A stretch of 38,782 nt of DNA, taken from assembly GCF_013697085.1 (NCBI RefSeq), contig NZ_JACEFT010000033.1, positions 1 through 38,782 on the forward strand. The letters run 5' to 3'. The first letter of the stretch is position 1, and each line of letters opens with the position of its first letter. Shown here piece by piece: positions 9,673 through 16,171 of the stretch. The stretch is from Billgrantia kenyensis. Its GTDB lineage: Bacteria > Pseudomonadota > Gammaproteobacteria > Pseudomonadales > Halomonadaceae. A program made the position numbers and the translations under genes. The notes under the pieces were generated by a model, which saw nothing but the letters and a program-made list of their open reading frames with translations, searched no databases and had not been told where the DNA came from.

Positions 9673-10032
9673 TCACAAGCGATAGGCGGGATCCACCGGC
9701 CTCACCTCCACCGAACCGCCGACCCGCAGCGGCGGTATACGCCGAGCCAGCGCCAGGGCCTCGTCCAGGTCGCGACACTCCACCACGTGAAAGCCGCCCA
9801 GCTGCTCGCGACTCTCGGCGAAGGGGCCGTCCAGCATCACCGTATTGCCGTTCTGCTCGCGCAGGGTGGTGGCCGAGGCCACCGTCTGCAGCCGAGCCCC
9901 GCCACGATAGTGCCCGCTGGTGACCATTTCCTGGATCAAGGCGTGGTAATCGGTCATGACGGCATCGCGTTCGGCATCGGGCAGGCCGTTCCACAGCGCC
10001 TCGTCGATACAGCACATCAGCATGTATTGCAT
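9673..10032 (-). CDS. YCII-related DGPF-motif protein
   Basis: This 119-residue YCII-superfamily protein begins [12 protein letters not shown] and carries the signature [10 protein letters not shown] in the middle, followed by [22 protein letters not shown] domains are small dimeric alpha/beta-barrel folds. DGPF proteins are repeatedly found beside ECF42 sigma factors, and in Streptomyces they are the main known ECF42 targets, but their biochemical role is not known. GGAGG precedes the ATG with good spacing. It is first in the operon with the sigma factor and the DUF1428 protein. A candidate ECF42-type promoter lies about 45 bases upstream. Confidence 0.92.
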   Translation of the reverse strand: MQYMLMCCIDEALWNGLPDAERDAVMTDYHALIQEMVTSGHYRGGARLQTVASATTLREQNGNTVMLDGPFAESREQLGGFHVVECRDLDEALALARRIPPLRVGGSVEVRPVDPAYRL

Positions 10033-10077
10033 GGGACTTCCTCCAGTAAGCGCAGCCTCATGGCTGCCTGATAAGGG

Positions 10078-10104
10078 ATCGAACCAGCATGCCGTGAATC
10101 GACA
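10078..10104 (-). promoter_or_regulatory. candidate ECF42-type promoter for the DGPF-sigma operon
   Basis: Read on the minus strand, TGTCGA (10104-10099) is followed after 17 bases by CGATC (10081-10077). The reported ECF42 motif, as I recall it, is TGTCGA at -35 and CG(A/T)C at -10. The -35 is exact and the -10 matches three of four positions. The -10 ends about 45 bases before the DGPF start codon, which fits autoregulation of the operon by its own sigma factor. Confidence 0.35.
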
Positions 10105-10149
10105 GGCGAGACATCATCATGGCGCACCGGGCAGCCAGCGCTGAAACAA

Positions 10150-10163
10150 CGACCTCGAGGTCG
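10150..10163. promoter_or_regulatory. 14-bp perfect palindrome upstream of cupin gene
   Basis: CGACCTCGAGGTCG is a perfect palindrome seven bases upstream of the candidate -35 of the cupin gene. It could be a dimeric regulator site. No regulator gene is adjacent, so the partner is unknown. Confidence 0.35.
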
Positions 10164-10169
10164 CGTGGT

Positions 10170-10197
10170 TTGTGTAAAGCCAGCATTGGCTTAGTAT
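10170..10197 (+). promoter_or_regulatory. candidate sigma70 promoter with palindromic spacer, for the cupin gene
   Basis: TTGTGT (10170-10175) and TAGTAT (10192-10197) are separated by 16 bases. The spacer holds the perfect inverted repeat AAGCCA-GCAT-TGGCTT (10177-10192). A dimeric protein bound there would sit between and on the promoter elements. The -10 lies 38 bases before the cupin ATG. Confidence 0.4.
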
Positions 10198-10235
10198 GGA
10201 TCTCTCAGCTTGCGCCTACACAATCAAGGAAGCCG

Positions 10236-10547
10236 ATGAAAATCACCCGCAGCCGGGACTTCACCGCCGAGCGTGCCTGGGGAGCCCAGAACATCGCCAA
10301 CATGAATGGCATCACCACCCGACTGCACTGGACCGACCAGCCCTACCGCTGGCACATCAACGACGGCGAGGAAGTCTTCGTTGTCCTCGATGGCCAGGTG
10401 GAAATGCGCTATCGCTGCGAAGGTGTCGAGCATAGCCAACTGCTGGAAGTGGGCGATATCTTCTATGCCTCGGTAGGTACCGAGCATGTCGCAAGCCCAG
10501 TCGGCGAAGCCCGGGTACTGGTGATCGAAAAGGAAGGTAGCGTCTAG
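10236..10547 (+). CDS. small single-domain cupin protein
   Basis: This 103-residue cupin has both conserved motifs of the beta-barrel: the first around WHINDGEEVFVVLDGQ, with the metal-ligand His and Glu, and the second around GDIFYASVGTEHVASP, with the final His. It probably binds a divalent metal, but substrate and reaction cannot be told. Family members of this size include isomerases, mutarotases and putative sensors. The ATG at 10236 is chosen because AAGGAAG lies just before it; the longer in-frame reading from 10119 crosses the promoter region and has no family-like N terminus. The stop overlaps the convergent nitroreductase stop by four bases. Confidence 0.85.
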   Translation: MKITRSRDFTAERAWGAQNIANMNGITTRLHWTDQPYRWHINDGEEVFVVLDGQVEMRYRCEGVEHSQLLEVGDIFYASVGTEHVASPVGEARVLVIEKEGSV

Positions 10548-11185
10548 GCCCCGCTCAACTCCACCACGAACCGCTCCTTGGGCCAGCGCACCTTGGCCTG
10601 CCCGGCCAGGCGATCTTGTTGCGTATCGCGATAGCCAAGCGCCAACAACACCACACTGCGCAGGCCCTGCTCTTCGAGCCCCAGCAGGGCATCCAGCGCG
10701 GCAGGATCGAACCCCTCCATCGGCGAGGCATCGACTCGCTGCACTGCCGCGGCGGTCAAGGCCGTACCCAGGGCAATATAGGCCTGCCGAGCCGCCCACT
10801 GCTGCCGCGCCTCGGGCGTAGCGAAGCCGGCGACGGCGTCATGCAGTGCCTGCCGATACCCTTCCAACTCTTTCGGATCGAGGCCGCGGGAGGCGGCTGT
10901 CAGTTCGATCAGCTCATCCACGTGTCGTCCATCGACCTCGGACCAGGCGGCAAAGATCAGCAGATGGGAGCATTCGCTGACCTGGGGCTGGTCGCAGGCT
11001 TTACCCCGGATACGCTCGCGCAGTGCCGGCGCTTCGATCACCAGCACGCTGTAGGGCTGAAGCCCGTAGGAGGATGGCGCCAGGTGCGCCGCATCGAGGA
11101 TGTTGTCCAGCGCTTCTCGCGCCACCTTCGTTCCATTCATGCGCTTGGCGGCATAGCGCCAGTGCAGGGCTTCCATGACGGACAT
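10544..11185 (-). CDS. nitroreductase-family NAD(P)H-dependent flavin oxidoreductase
   Basis: This 213-residue FMN protein belongs to the NfsB-like nitroreductases. It shows WRYAAKRMNG near the N terminus for FMN phosphate contacts, the LAPSSYGLQPYSVLVI segment, and C-terminal SVVLLALGYRD followed by KVRWPKE. Such enzymes reduce quinones, nitroaromatics or related electrophiles using NAD(P)H, usually as dimers in the cytoplasm. The ATG at 11185 is preferred because GGGAG sits seven bases upstream; an ATG at 11203 would overlap the end of the DMT transporter gene by four bases. Both genes are probably one operon, divergent from and perhaps controlled by the MarR regulator at 12211. Confidence 0.9.
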   Translation of the reverse strand: MSVMEALHWRYAAKRMNGTKVAREALDNILDAAHLAPSSYGLQPYSVLVIEAPALRERIRGKACDQPQVSECSHLLIFAAWSEVDGRHVDELIELTAASRGLDPKELEGYRQALHDAVAGFATPEARQQWAARQAYIALGTALTAAAVQRVDASPMEGFDPAALDALLGLEEQGLRSVVLLALGYRDTQQDRLAGQAKVRWPKERFVVELSGA

Positions 11186-11199
11186 GATTTTCTCCCGGT

Positions 11200-12141
11200 T
11201 CAAGGTTTCGCCACGGCCAGCGTCGGCGGTGACGTGTGTTGCGAAGCGCCACGGTGGAACAGTCCAGCACCGAGGGCTACCAGTACCCCCGCCAAGCCGA
11301 GGAAGGGCGGCACCGATTCACCCAGCAGCAAGACGGCGACCAGGGTACCGACCAGGGCCGCCACCATGCCGATCTGGCTGAGGTAGACGGGGCCGGCGAT
11401 TTTCTGCAGCACGAAGTAGAAGACGTAGAGCACGGTGAAGACGGCAACCTCGGCAAGCAGCAGCCGGATCACATCGCCAGAGCCGAGCAATTGTGCGAAT
11501 TGACGCGCCTCGAATGCCAGCACGAAGGGGGCAAGCGCTAGAGCGCCACCCAGCATCATCAACGCGGCGAGATAGACCGGCCCCGCCTCACCGGGCCAGC
11601 GCAGGGTGCGGTAGATGTTGCCCAGCGCGATGATCAAGGGAATCGCCAGGACCAGCACGACCCAGCCCTGGGCACCCGACATGCCGCCCGCCTTGGCCCA
11701 TGCCAGCAGCACCCCGCCCGATAGCCCCAGCAGCACACCGCTCAGTCGCAGTAAGTTCATGCGCTCCATGCCCAGGCCTACCGCCAGCATCCAGGTCACG
11801 AGGATCGGAAAGGCGAAGCTGAGCGAAACGAAGCCCGCCCCCACGTGGCGTACCGCCAGAAAACCCAGTGCATTGGGCAAGGCGAACAGCGCACCCGACA
11901 CCAGCGCGTACTCGATGATGCGCCGGTCGAGCTTCATCGGCTGGCGTTGCACCGCCGCAAGCGCCAGCAGCAGCACGCCGGCACCGGCGACCGCCACCAT
12001 CAGGAAGCCAAGGCGCGGTGCGCCGGCGTCATCGGCAAGCTTGGCCACGGCCAGCGAAAGCGCCAGTAGGCTGCCGACCAGCAGCAAGCAACCCAGGGCA
12101 TACCAGCCGGTACGGTTGCTCGATAGCGTGGAATTGGTCAT
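11200..12141 (-). CDS. EamA-type DMT superfamily exporter
   Basis: This 313-residue inner-membrane protein has about ten hydrophobic segments in two related halves, as in EamA-family drug/metabolite transporters. The first half includes LGFLAVRHVGAGFVSLSFAF and ends with LSGVLLGLSGGVLLAWA. The second ends with YLSQIGMVAALVGTLVAVLL followed by GESVPPFLGLAGVLVALGAG, the usual closing repeat of the fold. The substrate is unknown. AGGAGG lies six bases before the ATG. The divergent MarR gene and the palindromes between them suggest MarR-controlled efflux. The nitroreductase follows immediately, so efflux and reduction of the same toxic compound are plausible. Confidence 0.9.
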   Translation of the reverse strand: MTNSTLSSNRTGWYALGCLLLVGSLLALSLAVAKLADDAGAPRLGFLMVAVAGAGVLLLALAAVQRQPMKLDRRIIEYALVSGALFALPNALGFLAVRHVGAGFVSLSFAFPILVTWMLAVGLGMERMNLLRLSGVLLGLSGGVLLAWAKAGGMSGAQGWVVLVLAIPLIIALGNIYRTLRWPGEAGPVYLAALMMLGGALALAPFVLAFEARQFAQLLGSGDVIRLLLAEVAVFTVLYVFYFVLQKIAGPVYLSQIGMVAALVGTLVAVLLLGESVPPFLGLAGVLVALGAGLFHRGASQHTSPPTLAVAKP

Positions 12142-12164
12142 GATCGCCTCCTATAGCGCGGCAA

Positions 12165-12201
12165 CAAGAATCTTGCCAAAAAGTATCTTGATAGGAAGAT
12201 A
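12165..12201. promoter_or_regulatory. probable MarR operator pair between DMT exporter and marR-like gene
   Basis: Two inverted repeats lie in the 69-bp divergent intergenic region. TATCTTGATAGGAAGATA (12184-12201, six-base arms) resembles the TATCTTGAT-type half-sites of many MarR operators. CAAGAATCTTG (12165-12175) has five-base arms. ATCTTG recurs in both, 15 bases apart. The second site overlaps the likely ribosome site of the regulator gene, so binding would repress both directions. Confidence 0.6.
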
Positions 12202-12210
12202 AATATCCAC

Positions 12211-12702
12211 ATGAACCGTGTCAAGCACGCCGTTGCACAATGGCAGCGGGAAATGCCCGATCTCGACCTGCTGCCGATGGAGGTGGTGGGGTATTTGAAG
12301 ACCACGCAGCTGCTCGCCCAGGAGCGGTTGCAGGTCTTTTTCAAGTCACACGGCCTGCAGGCCGGTGAGTTCGACGTGCTGGCGACGCTGCGTCGCGCAG
12401 GCGCCCCCTACCGCCTGGGGCCGACGCAGCTGTTCGAGACGCTGATGATCTCATCGGGGGGCATGACCAGTCGGCTGGATCGGCTGGAGAAGGCGGGCCT
12501 GATCGTGCGCTCGCCGAATCCCGAGGATCGACGCGGCACGCTGGTATCGCTGACCGACAAGGGCCTGGCGCTGATGGAGCGCATGATTCCCGAGCACGTC
12601 GAGAACGAGGCCAGTATGCTCGACGCCCTGAGCCGCGAAGAGCAGGAAACATTGGGCGAACTGCTCGGCAAGCTGTTGGAAGGATTGTCGGACAAGCCCT
12701 GA
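12211..12702 (+). CDS. MarR-family transcriptional regulator
   Basis: This 163-residue winged-helix regulator has an N-terminal dimerisation helix, then the DNA-binding domain (about 45-120): GEFDVLATLRRAG, FETLMISSGGMTSRLDRLEKAGLIVR as the recognition region, and the wing PEDRRGTLVSLTDKG. C-terminal helices complete the dimer. MarR proteins usually repress a neighbouring exporter or oxidoreductase gene until a phenolic or electrophilic ligand or oxidation releases them. No Cys is visible, which argues against OhrR-type peroxide sensing. The DMT exporter and nitroreductase are divergent, with palindromes in between. Confidence 0.92.
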   Translation: MNRVKHAVAQWQREMPDLDLLPMEVVGYLKTTQLLAQERLQVFFKSHGLQAGEFDVLATLRRAGAPYRLGPTQLFETLMISSGGMTSRLDRLEKAGLIVRSPNPEDRRGTLVSLTDKGLALMERMIPEHVENEASMLDALSREEQETLGELLGKLLEGLSDKP

Positions 12703-12707
12703 GCCGG

Positions 12708-13232
12708 CTAGCTAAATGCTAGCTCGCCCTGCACCAGCCCCCGCTCATGCTCCACCAACCAGCGCTTGCGCGGCAGCCCGCCGCCATAGCCGGTCAGGGT
12801 GCCGTTGGCGCCGATCACCCGATGGCAGGGCACCACGATGGAGATCGGGTTGGCGCCGTTGGCCAGGCCCACGGCACGGCTGGCACCGGGCCGTCCTATC
12901 CTGACGGCAAGCTCGCCGTAGCTCATGGTGGTGCCGAATGGAATGCCGCGCAGCGCCTGCCACACCAGACGCTGGAACTCGGTACCTCCGGTGGCCACCG
13001 GCAACGCATCGAGATGGGACGGGTCGCCGGCGAAGTAGGCTTCCAGGGCCTCACGAACGAGCGCGGGCGCTCTGCCTCTGGAGAGACTGTAATCGCGGTA
13101 GTGACGCGCCAGCAGGCGATGCAGACGCTCGTCGTTGCTGTCGAACTCCAGCGCTCGCAGCGCTCCCTGCTCGTCGCCGACCAGGCTCAGTTCGCCCACT
13201 GGGGACGGCATCAGATCAAGCCAGAGCTGCAT
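12708..13232 (-). CDS. ogt: methylated-DNA--protein-cysteine S-methyltransferase (Ogt type)
   Basis: This 174-residue protein directly reverses O6-alkylguanine by moving the alkyl group to its own cysteine, a one-use reaction. The active site IVVPCHRVIG places the acceptor at Cys136. The helix-turn-helix DNA-binding part (about 84-125) includes FQRLVWQALRGIPFGTT and the arginine finger of GASRAVG. It lacks the Ada zinc domain, so it matches stand-alone Ogt. The ATG at 13232 lies four bases after the alkA stop with GGTGGGAG upstream; a longer reading to 13295 is basic and unlike family N termini. The alkA-ogt pair forms an alkylation-repair operon. A second such domain occurs in Ada at 28865-29974. 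Confidence 0.93.
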   Translation of the reverse strand: MQLWLDLMPSPVGELSLVGDEQGALRALEFDSNDERLHRLLARHYRDYSLSRGRAPALVREALEAYFAGDPSHLDALPVATGGTEFQRLVWQALRGIPFGTTMSYGELAVRIGRPGASRAVGLANGANPISIVVPCHRVIGANGTLTGYGGGLPRKRWLVEHERGLVQGELAFS

Positions 13233-13236
13233 CGCA

Positions 13237-14199
13237 TCACTCCCACCTTTCTTTCGCCTGTCTCGCTTTTGCCTGCGCCGTTGCCGCATCGGCATGCCAC
13301 AGGTGCATCACGGCATAGGCACGCCAGGGCCGCCAGGCCTCGGCGCGAGCGAGCAGCTCACGCGGCGTGGGGCGTCTGCCCTGCTCCGCCAGCGCCCGCT
13401 GTACGGCCACGTCCGAGGGCAGGAAGGCATCGCTCTCCCGCAGCCCTCGCATGGCGATGTAGTGCGCCGTCCAGGCACCGATACCGGGCAGCGCGCACAG
13501 CTGCGCTACGCTGTCGTCAAGCTCGCCACACTGCTCGAACAGCTGCGGCTGCTCACGGTAGGCCGAGGCCAAGCCAGCCAGGGCGTTGGCGCGTGCGCCG
13601 GGCATGCCGAGGGCCTTGATCTCAGCGAAGGTGAAGCGCTCGGGCTGAGGGAACAGCCGATCCAGGCCAGGGGCGAACGGTTCTGCTAGCCGCTCACCCA
13701 GGCGTTCGACCAGCCTCCCGGCAAGCCGAGTGGCGGCATCGACGCTGACCTGCTGGCCAAGTATCGCGCGCACGGCGATCTCGAAAGGATCCCAGCCGCC
13801 CGGCACCCGCAGCCCCGGGCGGCGCTCGACCAATGGCGCCAGGGTGGGGTCGCGACCGAGCCCCTGGCGTATTGCCTCGGGGTCGGCGTGCAGGTCGAAG
13901 AGTCGCTGCAGCCGAGCAACGATGGCGGACGGATCGATAGGCTCAGGCAGACGCAGCGTGACATGCAGCGCCGTGTCGGCCGGAGCGTGGGTAACGCTCA
14001 CGGAGCCCATCGCCCCCGCCTCGTGAAAGAGACGGTGGTAGCCCTCGCCGTCGATACATTCCAGGCCGGCAATGGCGCGCCGGGCCAGGAAGCCGAGCAT
14101 CGCCTGCCAGTCATAGGGTGGCCGGTAGGGCAAGCGCAGCGTCATTTCGGCTGCTGGGGTCGCGCCGCCTGCAGGGCGGGTTTCGGTCGAGAGGGTCAT
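13237..14199 (-). CDS. alkA: DNA-3-methyladenine glycosylase II (AlkA)
   Basis: This 320-residue HhH-GPD glycosylase removes 3-methyladenine and related alkylated bases from DNA, leaving an abasic site. The N-terminal AlkA domain begins YRPPYDWQAMLGFLARRAI. ILGQQVSVDAA (about 146-156) lies in the HhH-GPD core. The helix-hairpin-helix LPGIGAWTAHYIA is at 237-249, and PSDVAVQRAL gives catalytic Asp263. E. coli AlkA is 282 residues; the extra length is at the N terminus and inside the catalytic domain. The first 18 residues precede family homology, so a start at the second Met (14145) is possible, but GGAG near 14199 favours the longer form. There is no Ada-type regulatory domain. Confidence 0.93.
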   Translation of the reverse strand: MTLSTETRPAGGATPAAEMTLRLPYRPPYDWQAMLGFLARRAIAGLECIDGEGYHRLFHEAGAMGSVSVTHAPADTALHVTLRLPEPIDPSAIVARLQRLFDLHADPEAIRQGLGRDPTLAPLVERRPGLRVPGGWDPFEIAVRAILGQQVSVDAATRLAGRLVERLGERLAEPFAPGLDRLFPQPERFTFAEIKALGMPGARANALAGLASAYREQPQLFEQCGELDDSVAQLCALPGIGAWTAHYIAMRGLRESDAFLPSDVAVQRALAEQGRRPTPRELLARAEAWRPWRAYAVMHLWHADAATAQAKARQAKERWE

Positions 14200-14358
14200 C
14201 GCTCCATTCTAGCCCGCTCATGGCCGATGTCCGGTGTTTTTTGCAGCCCCCTGCCAACGAAAAGTGGTTCTCCCGAATGACATCGAACTGGCTCTTAGCA
14301 AGGAACCAGATTCATACCACACTGGCCCTCACCCACCACAGCGCAAGAGGAGCCACCC

Positions 14359-14823
14359 ATGCCCATCCGCCAAGCCACCCTTAACGATCTGGAGCCACTC
14401 AGTCAGCTGCTCGACGGCTACCGGCAGTTCTACCGCCAGCCGTCGGATCTCGAGGGTGCCCGGCAGTTCCTGCAGGCACGCCTCGAGCGCGGCGATTCGC
14501 ATATCCTGGTCCACACAGGCAGCCAGGGGGAACTGCAGGGCTTCGTGCAGCTCTACCCTCTGCTTTCCACCGTTCGCCTGGCTCCGCTGTGGCTGCTCAA
14601 CGATCTGTTCGTCGCCCCCGAAGCTCGTCGCAGCGGCGTCGGGCGCGCCCTGATGCAGGCCGCCAGGGAGCTCGCTCGAGCCCATGGCGTCGGCCATCTC
14701 AAGCTCGCCACCGGGATCGACAACCGCACTGCCCAGGCGCTCTACGAGTCGCTCGGCTGGCAGCGCGATACCACCTTCTACCACTACGGCCTGCTGTTCG
14801 ACACTCAGGCAGACCAGATCTGA
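14359..14823 (+). CDS. GNAT-family N-acetyltransferase
   Basis: This 154-residue single GNAT domain starts MPIRQATLNDLEPLSQLLDG. The acetyl-CoA-binding motif is WLLNDLFVAPEARRSGVGRALM (R-x2-G-x-G/A type, about 75-98). The closing ALYESLGWQRDTTFYHYGL contains the usual catalytic-end Tyr. The acceptor substrate cannot be read from sequence. AGAGGAG precedes the ATG. It is first of three tightly spaced genes with paiB (11-base gap) and a second acetyltransferase. In Bacillus the PaiA acetyltransferase and PaiB are also neighbours, so a similar pairing is suggested, though this protein is not clearly orthologous to PaiA. Confidence 0.9.
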   Translation: MPIRQATLNDLEPLSQLLDGYRQFYRQPSDLEGARQFLQARLERGDSHILVHTGSQGELQGFVQLYPLLSTVRLAPLWLLNDLFVAPEARRSGVGRALMQAARELARAHGVGHLKLATGIDNRTAQALYESLGWQRDTTFYHYGLLFDTQADQI

Positions 14824-14834
14824 GCGGAGGCGCC

Positions 14835-15446
14835 ATGTACGTTCCCCCATCGATGCGGCTCTCGCGTGAGCAGGCCTGGGAGCTGGTCGAACGCTACTCC
14901 TTCGCCGCGCTGATCGGCGCCGATCTGCAGGCCACCCACCTGCCCCTGACGCTGGAACGAAGCGAAGGCGAACACGGTGCGCTCTACGGCCACTTCGCCC
15001 GGGCCAACCCGCACTGGCGAGCGCTGGACGGCAACCGGGCGCTGGCGATCTTCAGCGGCCCTCACGCTTATGTCTCGCCGAGCTGGTACGCCAGCCAACC
15101 CGCCGTGCCCACCTGGAACTACCTGGCCGTGCACGCCACGGGGCGCCTGGAACTGCTGGACACCGCGGCCACGCGGGAGCTGCTCGACCACAGCCTGGCC
15201 CACTTCGAGCCCGCCCTGCTCGATTCACTGGGCCGTGAGAACGATTATCTGGAGAAGATGCAGGCCGGCGTGGTCGGCTTTCGCCTGCGCATCGAAGCGC
15301 TCGAGGGCAAGGCCAAGCTCGGCCGACAGCGCTCCCGGGCCGACCAGGAAGGGGTGGAAGCGGCCCTGGCGCAGAGCGCCGACCCCCAGGCGCGTCAGCT
15401 TTGGCGCTACATGCAGAAACTGGCAGACGAGGAGGAGCAGGCATGA
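14835..15446 (+). CDS. PaiB-like FMN-binding protein
   Basis: This 203-residue protein belongs to the PaiB family of FMN-binding split-barrel proteins. It begins MYVPPSMRLSREQAWELVER. Further family features are the central FSGPHAYVSPSWYASQPAVPTW split into ARANPHWRAL and YVSPSWY, TWNYLAVHATGRLEL, and the C-terminal GFRLRIEALEGKAKLGQQ-like segment (here KAKLGRQRS). PaiB was described in Bacillus subtilis as a negative regulator of sporulation and protease genes; in proteobacteria its role is unclear and may be flavin- or heme-related. CGGAGG sits four bases before the ATG. Its TGA overlaps the start of the next gene as ATGA. Confidence 0.92.
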   Translation: MYVPPSMRLSREQAWELVERYSFAALIGADLQATHLPLTLERSEGEHGALYGHFARANPHWRALDGNRALAIFSGPHAYVSPSWYASQPAVPTWNYLAVHATGRLELLDTAATRELLDHSLAHFEPALLDSLGRENDYLEKMQAGVVGFRLRIEALEGKAKLGRQRSRADQEGVEAALAQSADPQARQLWRYMQKLADEEEQA

Positions 15447-16171
15447 GCACGGTCACGCAACCCGCAGATGCCCGGCCCCTCGGCGCCGCCCTGCCCGAAT
15501 GGCAGCCAGCAAGCAGGCCGCAGCGCGCTCCCCTGCTGGGCGAGCGAGCTCGCCTCGAACCACTGTCGGCCGAGCGCCATGGGAGCTCGCTGTTCGCCGC
15601 CTTTGTGTTGCCCGGCGAGGGGCCCCACGACACACCGCAAGCACGCTGGGCCTATTCCGGCGGCCTGCCGTTCTCCGATACCGAGCAGTGTCATGCCTGG
15701 CTAGTCGCGCGGGCGCGCAGCGAGGATCCGCTCTTCTTCGTCATCGTCGCAGCGGAATCCGGGCGGGCGCTGGGGCTGGCCAGCTATCTCAACATCGTGC
15801 CGGAACATGGCAGCATCGAGGTCGGGCATATCCATTTCACCCCCGCGCTGCGACGCACGCCGGCGGCCACCGAAGCCATGCTGCTGATGATGCGCCACGC
15901 CTTCGCCCTGGGCTACCGGCGTTATGAATGGAAGTGCGATGCGCTCAACGCCGCCTCGCGGCGTGCCGCCAAGCGTCTGGGCTTTCGCTTCGAGGGGATA
16001 TTCCGTCAGCACCGGGTGGTCGGAGGACGCAACCGCGACACCGCCTGGTTCTCGCTGCTCGACGGCGAATGGCCCGTCGTCGAAGCGCAGCTAGAGCGCT
16101 GGCTCGCAAGTAACAACTTCGATGATGAGGGTCGTCAGAGGTCGTCGCTATCCGCACTAATGTCAGCTTAG
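15443..16171 (+). CDS. RimJ/RimL-type GNAT acetyltransferase
   Basis: This 242-residue acetyltransferase is of the RimJ/RimL class. The segment GERARLEPLSAERH opens the domain. The middle contains VIVAAESGRALGLASYLNI, then IEVGHIHFTPALRRTPAATEAM with the CoA-binding loop, and the end shows RYEWKCDALNAASRRAAKRL and GFRFEGIFRQHRVVGGRNRD, features shared with homologues annotated as protein or small-molecule acetyltransferases. The start is ATG at 15443, overlapping the paiB stop (ATGA) with GGAGGAG upstream, so translation is coupled. Substrate unknown. The last residues run into the 3' end of the convergent MocR gene (nine-base overlap). Confidence 0.9.
   Translation: MSTVTQPADARPLGAALPEWQPASRPQRAPLLGERARLEPLSAERHGSSLFAAFVLPGEGPHDTPQARWAYSGGLPFSDTEQCHAWLVARARSEDPLFFVIVAAESGRALGLASYLNIVPEHGSIEVGHIHFTPALRRTPAATEAMLLMMRHAFALGYRRYEWKCDALNAASRRAAKRLGFRFEGIFRQHRVVGGRNRDTAWFSLLDGEWPVVEAQLERWLASNNFDDEGRQRSSLSALMSA

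Noticed and set aside
12707..12723. GCTAGC-TAAAT-GCTAGC inverted repeat between marR and ogt
   Set aside because: Short arms, mostly inside the ogt 3' coding end, and no T tract; not enough for a terminator call.
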